Shown here: piece after piece, positions 42,215 to 51,040 of the stretch
Numbering within the stretch: position 1 is the stretch's first letter
How the letters are laid out: every line of letters begins with the position of its first letter
Assembly (NCBI GenBank): GCA_036832975.1
Contig: DAITQM010000007.1
Coordinates: 1-64,000, forward strand
DNA: 64,000 nt
Source: DAITQM01 sp036832975
GTDB lineage: Bacteria > Pseudomonadota > Gammaproteobacteria > Xanthomonadales > Wenzhouxiangellaceae
Direction of reading: 5' to 3'
The notes under the pieces: model-generated
Told to the model about the DNA's origin: nothing
The model's database searches: none
The model's input: only the letters and a program-made list of their open reading frames with translations
Position numbers and translations under genes: made by a program

Positions 42215-43639
42215 TCAAGCGGCGACTGGGGCTGGTACGGCGTAGCGCGCCGGAGCTTCGGCCTGCCGGCGCGTCAACCACAGATTCCAGGCCATGATGA
42301 GCATACCGGCGAGGAACAAAAGCCCGCCGAGCAGCCTGACGTAATAGAACGGGTAGGTCTGCTTCAGCGATTCGATGAAGCTGTAAGTCAGCGTTCCGTC
42401 GGCGTTGACGGCGCGCCACATCAGCCCCTGCATCACGCCGGCGATCCACATCGCGGTGATATACAGCACGACGCCGATCGTCGAGGTCCAGAAATGCCAC
42501 TCGACGAGCCGCGTGCTGGCCATTCTTTCCAGCCCATAAAGCCTGGGGAACAGCGAATACACTGCGCCGATCGTGATGAACGCCACCCAACCGAGCGCCC
42601 CGGAGTGGACGTGGCCGATCGTCCAGTCGGTGTAGTGCGACAAGGCGTTGACCGTCTTGATCGACATCATCGGCCCTTCGAACGTGGACATGCCGTAAAA
42701 CGACAGCGAGACGATCATGAAACGCAGGATCGGGTCGGAACGCAATTTGTCCCACGCTCCCGACAACGTCATGAGGCCGTTGATCATGCCGCCCCACGAC
42801 GGGGCGAGCAGCATCAGCGAAAAAACCATGCCGAGCGACTGCACCCAGTCGGGCAGTGAGGTGTAATGCAGGTGATGCGGCCCAGCCCACATATAAATCG
42901 CGATCAGCGCCCAGAAGTGGACCACCGACAGGCGGTAGGAATAAATCGGCCGGCCGGCCTGCTTGGGCACGAAGTAATACATCATGCCGAGGAAGCCGGC
43001 GGTCAGGAAGAAGCCGACGGCGTTGTGGCCGTACCACCACTGGACCATCGCATCGACGGCGCCGGAATACAGCGGATACGATTTCCATAACCCGGCCGGC
43101 ACCGCCAGGTTGTTGACGATGTGCAGCACTGCGATGGTCAGGATGTAAGCGCCGAAAAACCAGTTGGCGACGTAGATGTGGGCGATCTTGCGCTTGGCGA
43201 TGGTGCCGAAGAAAACGACGGCGTAAGCCACCCAGACGACGGCGATCAGAAGGTCGATCGGCCATTCCGCTTCGGCGTACTCCTTGCTCTGCGTGATGCC
43301 GAGCGGTAAGGTCACGGCGACCAGCACGATCACCGCCTGCCAGCCCCAGAACGTGAACGACGCCAGGCGCGGTAGAAACAGCGCCGTATGGCAGGTGCGC
43401 TGTACCACCCAGTACGAAGCGGCGAACAGCGCTGAACCGCCGAAAGCGAAAATCACCGCGTTGGTGTGCAGCGGCCGAAGCCGGCTGTAGGTCAGCCACG
43501 GGATATCGAAATTGAGCGCCGGCCAAGCCAGTTGCGCCGCGATCAGCGCCCCGACCGCCATGCCGACGATGCCCCAGACCACGGTCATCACCGTGAACTG
43601 GCGGATCACTTTGTCATGATAGATGGATGAATCGGCCAC
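42215..43639 (-). CDS. ccoN: cbb3-type cytochrome c oxidase catalytic subunit CcoN
   Basis: 474 residues, 12 membrane helices. Haem-copper oxidase: RPLHTNAVIFAFGGSALF supplies the low-spin haem His region, WWYGHNAVGFFLTAGFLGMMYY the CuB His and proton channel, HFWALIAIYMWAGPHHLHYTSLPDW the HH pair and the cross-linked Tyr region, HYTDWTIGHVHSGALGW the C-terminal haem ligands. Start GTG 43639 is chosen for GGAGGG upstream; an in-frame ATG at 43669 would extend it. First gene of the operon under an FNR promoter. Confidence 0.97.
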   Translation of the reverse strand: MADSSIYHDKVIRQFTVMTVVWGIVGMAVGALIAAQLAWPALNFDIPWLTYSRLRPLHTNAVIFAFGGSALFAASYWVVQRTCHTALFLPRLASFTFWGWQAVIVLVAVTLPLGITQSKEYAEAEWPIDLLIAVVWVAYAVVFFGTIAKRKIAHIYVANWFFGAYILTIAVLHIVNNLAVPAGLWKSYPLYSGAVDAMVQWWYGHNAVGFFLTAGFLGMMYYFVPKQAGRPIYSYRLSVVHFWALIAIYMWAGPHHLHYTSLPDWVQSLGMVFSLMLLAPSWGGMINGLMTLSGAWDKLRSDPILRFMIVSLSFYGMSTFEGPMMSIKTVNALSHYTDWTIGHVHSGALGWVAFITIGAVYSLFPRLYGLERMASTRLVEWHFWTSTIGVVLYITAMWIAGVMQGLMWRAVNADGTLTYSFIESLKQTYPFYYVRLLGGLLFLAGMLIMAWNLWLTRRQAEAPARYAVPAPVAA

Positions 43640-43660
43640 GAGCCGCCCTCCTGCGGAAAG

Positions 43661-43709
43661 TCGGCGCATTATCGCCGCCTGCCGCGGCGCTGAACTTGAC
43701 TTTGATCAA
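43661..43709 (-). promoter_or_regulatory. FNR/ANR-dependent promoter of the cco operon
   Basis: On the - strand TTGAT-CAAA-GTCAA (43696-43709) matches the FNR box TTGAT-N4-ATCAA at 9 of 10 positions, and GATAAT (43668-43673) is the -10. With a start at 43661 the box centre lies at -41.5, the class II activation position. GTG of ccoN is 22 bases downstream. Confidence 0.85.
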
Positions 43710-43922
43710 ATGCCGCCCGGCGAAGATGACTGCCGCCCCAATCGGGTGGACTCGAACCGCGGTGTCATCAAACGGTCACCGCCGGCAGCGAAGCTGGGCC
43801 GGGGTGCCGGCAGTCTGGCGCAAGGATTGCATTTCGCCGGATTTCATGGCCAAATGTACGGGCCCGGAGTGAGTCGGGTGGCGCGCCGCCGGCGCGCCGC
43901 AGTCGAGTGGGCAGGTAAATCG

Positions 43923-44537
43923 ATGATGCCGAATCTGAATCAACTGGTCTTACGCACCGATGCCGCCGGCATGCCGCTGGAATGGATCAACCACCAGCAG
44001 GCGGTGCACATGATCGCCCTCGAGAGGGTGTCGTACGCGCTCGGCTCGGTGATTTACACGCTGCACGGCGGCATCAATGCCAAAAGCGGCCGGCAGAGCC
44101 GGATCGACGTCAACGCCATCCTCGCCTCGAGCGGCCAGCACAAGACCGAGCAACTGTGGGCCGACGATTATGTTCCGCCGCTGTCGAACCGGGCGCTGTT
44201 CCGCCGCGACCAGAATCTGTGTCTGTATTGCGGTGAGCAGTTCCCCGATTCGCTCCTCTCGCGGGACCACGTCGAGCCGCTCAGCCGCGGCGGTGGCGAC
44301 CGCTGGTCGAACGTTGTCACCGCCTGCAAGCGGTGCAACAACCACAAGGCCGGACGTACGCCCGAGCAGGCCGGCATGCAGTTGCTCGCCGTGCCGTTCG
44401 TACCGACCCACGCCGAATACGTCTACCTCCAGGGCCGGCGCATCCTCGCCGACCAGATGGACTTTCTGCTCGCCCATTTCCCGCGTCACAGCGTGCTGCG
44501 CCTGCGCGTCGAGAAGGGCGGCAGCCTGTTGCACTGA
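43923..44537 (+). CDS. HNH endonuclease
   Basis: 204 residues from ATG 43923 (ATG 43926 also possible). A zinc-finger HNH domain near 98-145: CLYCGEQFPDSLLSRDHVEPLSRGG, then NVVTACKRCNNHKAGRT, with paired CxxC and the catalytic DH. The flanks contain no methylase or specificity motif. Positioned 16 bases before a 5' nuclease gene; shared transcription likely. Could be DNA repair or a defence nuclease. Confidence 0.88.
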   Translation: MMPNLNQLVLRTDAAGMPLEWINHQQAVHMIALERVSYALGSVIYTLHGGINAKSGRQSRIDVNAILASSGQHKTEQLWADDYVPPLSNRALFRRDQNLCLYCGEQFPDSLLSRDHVEPLSRGGGDRWSNVVTACKRCNNHKAGRTPEQAGMQLLAVPFVPTHAEYVYLQGRRILADQMDFLLAHFPRHSVLRLRVEKGGSLLH

Positions 44538-44553
44538 TCCCTCGGCCGCTGCG

Positions 44554-45444
44554 GTGAATCCGGCGGCCTGCTGTTATCTGGTCGACGCCAGCGTCTATAT
44601 CTTCCGCGCCTGGTTTTCGCTGCCGCCCGAACTCAGCGATCCGGCCGGCCGGCCGACCAACGCGCTGTACGGTTTCGCCGGCTTTTTGTGCGCGCTGCTC
44701 GAAGAAACCTCGGCCGAACGGATTGCCCTGGCCTTCGATAGCGCCTCCCGCGGGAATTTCCGCAACGCGTTGTATCCCGCATACAAAGCCAACCGCGCGC
44801 CGACCCCCGATGAACTGAAAGTCCAGTTTCCCTGGTGCCGTGAACTGGCCGAGGCACTGGGGCTGGCCTGCCACAGCCACCCGCGGTATGAAGCCGACGA
44901 CCTCATCGGCACGTTGGCCAAGACCGCTCGCGGCAGCGGGGCGCGGGTTGTTGTGGTCAGCAGCGACAAGGATCTTTGCCAGGTGCTCGCCGCCGGCGAT
45001 CACTGGTGGGATCACGCCCGCCAAGTCCGCCTCGACCCGGCCCGCGTGCAGGATAAATTCGGTGTGCCGCCGGCCTGGATCGCGGATTTTTTGGCCCTCA
45101 CCGGCGACAGCGTGGACAACATCCCCGGTATACCCGGTATCGGCCGCAAGACCGCGGCACGGCTTTTACACCTGTTCGACGGTTGGGACGGGTTGTGGCA
45201 AAACCTCGACCGCGTGCCGAAAGCAAAACTGCGCGGCGCAGCCGCGATCGCCGAGCGGCTGGCCGCCGGCCGGCCGCAAGCCGAACTGGCCCGCCGCCTG
45301 ACCCACCTCGAAACCGCGGTCGACGGCCTCGACCACGCCCAGGCGATCCGCCGAGGCGCCGCCGACCGCGCGCGGCTGACCTTGTTGATCGAACGTTTCG
45401 GATTCGGTCCGACCCTCAGCCGCCGGCTGCTCGGCTTGGCGTGA
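44554..45444 (+). CDS. 5'-3' exonuclease / flap endonuclease (free-standing)
   Basis: 296 residues from GTG 44554. Homologous to the 5' nuclease domain of PolA: YLVDASVYIFRAWFSLP opening, DSASRGNFRNALYPAYKANRAPTPDELKVQF, YEADDLIGTLA, VSSDKDLCQVL, and the helix-hairpin-helix LTGDSVDNIPGIPGIGRKTAARLL. Likely an Xni/exonuclease IX-type flap endonuclease. All acidic catalytic residues look present. Neighbours: HNH gene upstream; convergent gene at 45466. Confidence 0.88.
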   Translation: MNPAACCYLVDASVYIFRAWFSLPPELSDPAGRPTNALYGFAGFLCALLEETSAERIALAFDSASRGNFRNALYPAYKANRAPTPDELKVQFPWCRELAEALGLACHSHPRYEADDLIGTLAKTARGSGARVVVVSSDKDLCQVLAAGDHWWDHARQVRLDPARVQDKFGVPPAWIADFLALTGDSVDNIPGIPGIGRKTAARLLHLFDGWDGLWQNLDRVPKAKLRGAAAIAERLAAGRPQAELARRLTHLETAVDGLDHAQAIRRGAADRARLTLLIERFGFGPTLSRRLLGLA

Positions 45445-45465
45445 AATCACGCGCCTCCGTAGAGG

Positions 45466-46908
45466 TTAACGCACCGCAGTGGACAGCGGTTCGAGCGCAC
45501 CGGCGGCGGCGAGGTCGATCTTCATCACCGGCACCGGATCGAGCGCCGTGCCGGGGCGGCGCCGGCCGTCGATGTCGTATGCACTCCAATGGTTGGCGGC
45601 GAGAAAATAAAAGCCGCCGTCATCGGCCAACGTTCCGAAGGTCGGACCGCGGAACTCGGGCAGCGCCGCGGCCAGCGGCAGGGCGGTTCGCACGGCCTTG
45701 CCGCTATCGTCCAGACGCAAGGCCATCACCCGCTCCGGCTCGATGCCGTTTTGCACGATCAAAAGGCCGCCAGGGTAGCGGCTCAGGCCCTCGATGCCGC
45801 CGAGATTGATATTGTCGGCAAGCCCAGGGCGGAACAAGCGCTGTTCGGCGTCCGACCAGAAAGCGAATCCCATTTCGCGATCGGCGATGTACAAAAGGCC
45901 GCGCTCGTCGTCGACGGCCAGGCCGCGGATGTTCGTCAATTGCCCGCTGCCGGCCAGCATCGTCAACTGGTCGGCACCCGCCTTGAGGACATGCACCACC
46001 GGTTGGCGCAAATCGGCGACATAGACCGTGCCGTCGGCGGCCAACGCCAGGTTGGCCAGTCCGTGGCGATTGCCGTCGGGGGCCAGCCGGTATTCGCCGC
46101 GCGCTTGGCCGCTGTCCAGATCGAAAGCGAGCAGTGCCGATTGCCCGAAGTCGCTGTTTTTGTAACCGACGTGCTGGCCGAGGGCGCTGGTGCTGGCCCA
46201 CAGGATGCGGCGTTCGGCATCGACCGCCAGGCCGAGCACCGACCAGCGGCCGTCGTAAGCGAACGGCGGCGGCTGGGCGGCCGGTTTGCCGTCGCGGCCC
46301 AGCCGGACGATTTTGCCTTCCCGCACAGTGCCGACAATGAACTGCTCGTGGCGCGGATCCCAGACGATCGCTTCGGGCATCAAGAGATTTTCCGGCAGCG
46401 TAAATGCCACTTCGGCGCCGTTGTTGTACGGTTCGAGGGCGCCTTTCAGCAAGACATTGATGTGACTGTAAACCTCGGTGCCGCGGATGTTCTCGACCTC
46501 GGGGATGGCGTCGAAATCGACTCCCAGGCCCTGCTGCTGCATGTTCAGCATCGTCGTATAGGCTTGCGGTTTGTCGTCGAGCAACGCATTGCCGACAACG
46601 AGTTGGATCATGACTTCCTGGTCGAAAGGTCTCAGGTTCAGATGATGCCGCCGGATACGGACGAATTCTTTGTAGTCCTTGGCCTCGAAGGCCGTTTGCG
46701 CCAGGCGGTCGAGCAACAGCGGCTGGTCGGGCAGGCGGGCTGGTGGCGGGGCCGGCGGCTTGCCGGCGGGCTGGGCGGCATCGTGTGAGGCGCTTTGGGC
46801 CGGTGCCGGCGGGGTATCCGCGGCTTGTTGCGCGCCGGCGAACGGCACATGAGCCGCGACCGCCGCCAGCCAAATCAGCAGCGGCCGGGATAAACTGGAT
46901 ACTTTCAT
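45466..46908 (-). CDS. Secreted beta-propeller protein (SMP-30/NHL-like)
   Basis: 480 residues from ATG 46908, with a signal peptide and a Pro/Ala-rich linker. A helical region follows (DRLAQTAFEAKDYKEFVRIRRHHLNLRPFDQEVMIQL). Residues about 190 onward contain six-blade-like repeats: VWDPRHEQFIVGTVREGKIVRLG, GLAVDAERRILWAST, LALAADGTVYVADL, GLAVDDERGLLYIADRE. Metal-dependent lactonase activity is not supported by visible motifs. Unknown function in the periplasm. Confidence 0.7.
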   Translation of the reverse strand: MKVSSLSRPLLIWLAAVAAHVPFAGAQQAADTPPAPAQSASHDAAQPAGKPPAPPPARLPDQPLLLDRLAQTAFEAKDYKEFVRIRRHHLNLRPFDQEVMIQLVVGNALLDDKPQAYTTMLNMQQQGLGVDFDAIPEVENIRGTEVYSHINVLLKGALEPYNNGAEVAFTLPENLLMPEAIVWDPRHEQFIVGTVREGKIVRLGRDGKPAAQPPPFAYDGRWSVLGLAVDAERRILWASTSALGQHVGYKNSDFGQSALLAFDLDSGQARGEYRLAPDGNRHGLANLALAADGTVYVADLRQPVVHVLKAGADQLTMLAGSGQLTNIRGLAVDDERGLLYIADREMGFAFWSDAEQRLFRPGLADNINLGGIEGLSRYPGGLLIVQNGIEPERVMALRLDDSGKAVRTALPLAAALPEFRGPTFGTLADDGGFYFLAANHWSAYDIDGRRRPGTALDPVPVMKIDLAAAGALEPLSTAVR

Positions 46909-47007
46909 CAATTCCAACCTTTGGGTGTTGTCGGCGGGGCGGCAGTTTAACCGGAATTGCGGTGGACCGACCGGTCCGCCTCGCCCCGCTAGTCATCGAG
47001 GTACAGC

Positions 47008-47544
47008 ATGGACCTGATCGCCGCCGGAAAATTCCTCAAGCTTGTTCGTCAAGGCCACTGGGAATACGCCACCCGGCCGGGCGGTCGTGAAGTGGCGGTG
47101 ATCGTCGCCGTGACCGCCGACCGCCGGCTGTTGCTCGTCGAACAGGCGCGCATCCCCTTGGGCTGCAATGTCCTCGAGTTGCCGGCCGGGCTGATCGGCG
47201 ACCATGCGGCATACGCCGATGAGGCGGCGAGCGACGCCGCGCAGCGCGAGTTGGAAGAAGAAACGGGGTACCGGGCCGGCCGCCTGACCGAATTGATGCG
47301 TTGCCCGACGAGTGCCGGACTGACCGACGAGACCGCGGTGTTTTTTCGTGCCGAAGCGCTAATGAAGGTCGGCCCCGGCGGCGGCGATCCGAGCGAACAG
47401 ATCACCGTCCACGCCGTGCCGCTCGCCGGCATCGACCGCTGGCTGCTCGACCGCCAAAGCCAGGGCGTGGCGCTCGACCCGAAGATCTATACCGCGCTTT
47501 ACTGGCTGGATCACCCGCCGGATGCCAGCGGTCCGTTTTCCTGA
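47008..47544 (+). CDS. Nudix hydrolase, ADP-ribose pyrophosphatase-like
   Basis: 178 residues. GGREVAVIVAVTADRRLLLVEQARIPLG, then the Nudix box ASDAAQRELEEETGYRAG (E-rich REL-EEETG). Hydrolyses a nucleoside diphosphate linked to another moiety; the EQARIPLGxNVLELPAGLIG pattern favours ADP-ribose. Its last 34 bases overlap bioD on the other strand. Confidence 0.87.
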   Translation: MDLIAAGKFLKLVRQGHWEYATRPGGREVAVIVAVTADRRLLLVEQARIPLGCNVLELPAGLIGDHAAYADEAASDAAQRELEEETGYRAGRLTELMRCPTSAGLTDETAVFFRAEALMKVGPGGGDPSEQITVHAVPLAGIDRWLLDRQSQGVALDPKIYTALYWLDHPPDASGPFS

Positions 47545-48200
47545 TCGGCGCCCAGCAGCGCAGCCAGACGAGCGAATTCCGCCGGCCACTTCGCCGGCTC
47601 ATGGCCGACCACGCCGAGCAGCGGGGCGGCCAGCGCCGCTTGTAATGTCGCGATATTGTCCGCGGCACGCTCCATGCCCGGCGGCAGATGGTTGGCGACC
47701 CAGCCACGCAGGCGAAGGCCGTCGGCGGCGATGGCCCGGGCAGTCAGCAAGGTGTGGTTCAGGCAACCGAGGCGCAGGCCGGCGACCAAAATCACCTCGG
47801 TGCCGATCGCGCGCACCAGATCGCTCAGCATCGACCCGCCGCCCAACGGCACCATCCAGCCGCCGACCCCCTCGACCACGACCACTTCGGCCTTGATCTG
47901 CAATATCCCCGCCGCCAGCGCCGTGCCGTCGATGCGCACCCCGGCCTCGCGCGCCGCCAGGTGCGGCGCGATCGGCGGTGCGAAACGGCAGGGGTTGACC
48001 GCCGCCACCGGCAACGCGACATTGGCCGCCGCCGCCAGCGCCTTGGCATCGGCGTTGAGACCATCGTCATCCAGGCCACTGGCGATCGGCTTGCAGGCCG
48101 CGACGCGCCGGCCGCGCGCCGCAAAGGCTGCGGTCAGTCCGGCCGCGACGTGGGTTTTGCCGCAGCCGGTGTCGGTACCGGTGATGAAATAGATCGCCAT
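47511..48200 (-). CDS. bioD: Dethiobiotin synthetase
   Basis: 229 residues; forms the ureido ring of biotin from 7,8-diaminopelargonate, CO2 and ATP. ITGTDTGCGKTHVAAGL is the P-loop, KPIASGL the substrate loop, VVVEGVGGWMVPLG the second conserved loop. ATG 48200 follows the bioC stop by 16 bases; between them is a copy of TTGCAACGATTGGG. Last gene of the bio operon. Confidence 0.95.
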   Translation of the reverse strand: MAIYFITGTDTGCGKTHVAAGLTAAFAARGRRVAACKPIASGLDDDGLNADAKALAAAANVALPVAAVNPCRFAPPIAPHLAAREAGVRIDGTALAAGILQIKAEVVVVEGVGGWMVPLGGGSMLSDLVRAIGTEVILVAGLRLGCLNHTLLTARAIAADGLRLRGWVANHLPPGMERAADNIATLQAALAAPLLGVVGHEPAKWPAEFARLAALLGADQENGPLASGG

Positions 48201-48216
48201 GTTGCAACGATTGGGT

Positions 48217-49074
48217 TTACATCGGTCTCCGGTGGCGCAGTTCGGCAAGCGGGATCACGTCCCCGGCCTTCGCTGGCCCATTAGCCGCAGGCGCGAAAGC
48301 GGCCCCTATGATCGCCTCCCAGGTCACCGGCAGGCCGTGTTCGGTGCGTTCGCACTCATAAGCTTGGCGCATCCGGCCATACGCCGCCTTGCCGGTCAGA
48401 CCGCGACGCCGGGCGTGATCGGCGTTGCCGGCGCCGATGGCGCGCAGGCCGCGCATCACGGTTTCCACGTCCGGTTCGTACACTTCCAGCCGTTCACTGC
48501 CGAGCACCGGATTTTTGAAACCCGCCGCGACCAGCCGGTCGCCGATCTCATGCAGATCGACGAAATCATGGACGTGCACCGCTTCGTCGGCTGCCCGCCA
48601 GGCGCGCCGCAGTTCGTGCAGCGTCGCCGGGCCGAACGTCGAAAACAACACTGCGCCGCCCGGCCGGAGGATCCGCCGCCATTCGGCAAAGACGGTATCC
48701 CCTGGCGCGCTCCACTGCACGGCCAAGTTGCTGACCAATAAATCGATGCTGCCGTCCCGGAACGGCGTGACCGCCAGATCGCCACACAGCAGGCCGAAAG
48801 TGCGATACCAGTGGCGATGGTGGCGGGCGGCGGCGAGCATCGCCGGCGCGATATCCAGCCCGCTGACCGCGGCGCGCGGCCAGCGGCGCTTCAGTTCGGC
48901 GGTCAACCGCCCGCTGCCGCAGCCGAGATCGGCGATCCACCGCGGTGCCAGAGATTCGGCCTGCGGCAGGTCGAGCAGACGGCCGGCGACTTCCCGTTGC
49001 AGCCAGGCGTGGCGTTCGTAATGCGGCGCCGCGCGGTCGAATCCACGGCGGAGCGCGGTCCGTTCCAGGGTCAT
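48217..49074 (-). CDS. bioC: Malonyl-ACP O-methyltransferase
   Basis: 285 residues. SAM-dependent methyltransferase that caps malonyl-ACP to start pimeloyl synthesis. SAM motif I WIADLGCGSGRLTAELKRRWP, then GLDIAPAML and LVSNLAVQWSAPGDTVFAEWRRILRPGG, the BioC pattern. Four-base overlap with bioH. Confidence 0.94.
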   Translation of the reverse strand: MTLERTALRRGFDRAAPHYERHAWLQREVAGRLLDLPQAESLAPRWIADLGCGSGRLTAELKRRWPRAAVSGLDIAPAMLAAARHHRHWYRTFGLLCGDLAVTPFRDGSIDLLVSNLAVQWSAPGDTVFAEWRRILRPGGAVLFSTFGPATLHELRRAWRAADEAVHVHDFVDLHEIGDRLVAAGFKNPVLGSERLEVYEPDVETVMRGLRAIGAGNADHARRRGLTGKAAYGRMRQAYECERTEHGLPVTWEAIIGAAFAPAANGPAKAGDVIPLAELRHRRPM

Positions 49075-49853
49075 CGTAAAAATGCCTGTACGGCTGCGAC
49101 AAATTCCCGCCGGTGACTCAGAAACGGCGCGTGAGCGGCGCCTTCGATCAGGACGAGTTCGCCCGGCGCAATCCGGTTGGCAGTATCGTGCAGCGCCCGC
49201 GGCGCGGTGAGCCGGTCGCGCGACCCGCCGATCACCAGGGTCGGTACGGCCACTTTGGCGAGTTCAGACCTAAAATCGCCGTCACCGAGGAGCGCCAGCG
49301 CCCGTTCGAGCGCCGCCTTGGCCGGCGGCCCATAACGCAATGCGCTTTCCCGCAGCCGGCGCAGCGTGCCCCGCGCCTCGGCCCCTCCTTGCACTTCGAG
49401 CGCTAAAAATCGTGCGAGCGCGGCGACCGGCTCGGCGCTCAACTCATGCGCGAAAGCCTTGAACACGTCCGGATCCATGCCGCCTGGCCAGTCGGGGCGG
49501 GCGACGTAGCACGGATTACAGGCGGCCAATACCAGGCGGCGGACCTTCGCCCGCGGCCGGCCGGCGGCCAGCAGGGCCGGCAGACCGCCGAGCGACCAGC
49601 CGAGCCAGTCGGCGCCCGGCGGCAAGTTTTCGCTCAGCGCTTCGACCCAGACGCCCAGATCGTCCGGCCAGGTCACCTCGCGCGCTCGGCCGTGGCCGGG
49701 CAGATCGACGAGATGGAGTGTGTGCGCCGCGCCCAGATCGTCCAGCACTTCGCCGAAGATGCCGCTGTGCATCCCCCAGCCGTGCAACATCACCAGTGGC
49801 GGGCCGCGCCCGACCACTTCGATTGCCGGTGGCATGGCGCACTGCGCGTTCAT
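49071..49853 (-). CDS. bioH: Pimeloyl-ACP methyl ester carboxylesterase
   Basis: 260 residues, alpha/beta hydrolase. Nucleophile Ser in GWSLGG, acid in GGSRDRL, His in GAAHAPFLSHRREF. Removes the methyl group placed by BioC. The PCYVARPDWPGGMDPDVFKAF lid segment is BioH-like. Four-base overlaps with bioC and bioF. Confidence 0.93.
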   Translation of the reverse strand: MNAQCAMPPAIEVVGRGPPLVMLHGWGMHSGIFGEVLDDLGAAHTLHLVDLPGHGRAREVTWPDDLGVWVEALSENLPPGADWLGWSLGGLPALLAAGRPRAKVRRLVLAACNPCYVARPDWPGGMDPDVFKAFAHELSAEPVAALARFLALEVQGGAEARGTLRRLRESALRYGPPAKAALERALALLGDGDFRSELAKVAVPTLVIGGSRDRLTAPRALHDTANRIAPGELVLIEGAAHAPFLSHRREFVAAVQAFLR

Positions 49854-51034
49854 CCGCCGGGCGCCGCCGGGTGGTCGTCGAGTGTTGCGGCCAGCGTCTC
49901 AACCAGGCGCTCGATCATCTCCGTTTCATGACCGGCCGACAGCGTGATCCGCAAGCGGGCAGTGCCCTCCGGGACGGTCGGCGGGCGCATCGCGCCGACC
50001 CAAAAGCCGGCCCGTTCCAGCGCTCCGGCGACCGCCATCGTGCGCGCTGCCGAACCCAGAACCAACGGCTGGATCGCGCTGCTCGACGCGCCGAGCGGCA
50101 GACCTGCGGCGCGCGCCCGGTCGCGGAAATAGGCGATATTACGGTGCAGCGCAACGCGCCTTTCCGGTTCGGTGCGGATAATGTCAAGCGCGGCGAGTGT
50201 CGCCGCAGCCAGAGCCGGTGGTGGCGCGGTGGTATAGATCCAGGTGCGCGCCGTCTGTTCGAGATGGTCGATCAGCGGTCGCGGCCCGGCAACGAAGGCC
50301 CCGGCCGTCCCGAATGCTTTGCCGAAGGTGCCGATCAATAACGGCACCTCGTCCTGTCCGGCGCCGGCCGCTTCCAGCACGCCGCGGCCCGTCTCGCCCA
50401 GCACGCCGATGCCATGCGCATCGTCGATCGCCAGCAGGGCGCCGTGTTCGCCGGCCAAGGCCGCCAGCCCGCGAACGGGCGCGGTATCGCCGTCCATCGA
50501 AAACACGCCATCGCTGACGATCAACAACAGGCCGCGGCGCGGCGCGCTCGCCAGACGGCGCGCGGCGTCCAGATCGCCATGCGGATAACGCCGGAAGTCG
50601 GCGGCGCCAAGGCGCGCCGCGTCGATCAGCGAGGCGTGGTTCAATTTGTCGCCGAGCACGACGTCGCCGCGCTGCAACAACCCCTGGGCGAGCGCGAGAT
50701 TGGCCTGGTAGCCACTGCTGAACAACAGCGCCCGATCGCGGCCGAGCCAGGCGGCGATTTCGTGTTCGAGGGTTTCGTGTACGGCGAAATTGCCGGTTAC
50801 CAGCCGCGCCGCGCCGCTCCCGGTGCCGTTTGCGCCAAGCGCCGCGGCCAGCGCCGCGCTGAGCCGCGGATCGGCGGCCAGGCCGAGATAGTCATTGCTG
50901 GCGAAATCGAGCCGCCGGCGGCCGCCGGCGGTCAACCACCGGCCGTTGCGTTCCTCGATCACCCGCCGCGCGCGCCACAGTCCGGCGGCGCGGCGCGCGC
51001 CGGCCAACGCCGCGAGGCGTTCATTCCAGCCCAT
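49850..51034 (-). CDS. bioF: 8-amino-7-oxononanoate synthase
   Basis: 394 residues, PLP-dependent. Joins pimeloyl-ACP and L-alanine. RVIEERNGRWLTAGGRRRLDFASNDYLGLAADPRL opening, GYQANLALAQGLL, DDAHGIGVLGETGRG, and the PLP Lys in LIGTFGKAFGTAG. Six bases from bioB. Confidence 0.95.
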   Translation of the reverse strand: MGWNERLAALAGARRAAGLWRARRVIEERNGRWLTAGGRRRLDFASNDYLGLAADPRLSAALAAALGANGTGSGAARLVTGNFAVHETLEHEIAAWLGRDRALLFSSGYQANLALAQGLLQRGDVVLGDKLNHASLIDAARLGAADFRRYPHGDLDAARRLASAPRRGLLLIVSDGVFSMDGDTAPVRGLAALAGEHGALLAIDDAHGIGVLGETGRGVLEAAGAGQDEVPLLIGTFGKAFGTAGAFVAGPRPLIDHLEQTARTWIYTTAPPPALAAATLAALDIIRTEPERRVALHRNIAYFRDRARAAGLPLGASSSAIQPLVLGSAARTMAVAGALERAGFWVGAMRPPTVPEGTARLRITLSAGHETEMIERLVETLAATLDDHPAAPGG

Positions 51035-51040
51035 CGCCGC

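Noticed and set aside
42189..43526. A long open frame overlapping ccoN in another frame of the same strand
   Set aside because: Composition matches a frame shadow of ccoN; no recognisable motifs.
48201..48221. GGGTTTACA at the bioC-bioD junction as a BirA half-site
   Set aside because: It is the conserved end of the interspersed repeat family (same word at 20890) and has no partner half-site.
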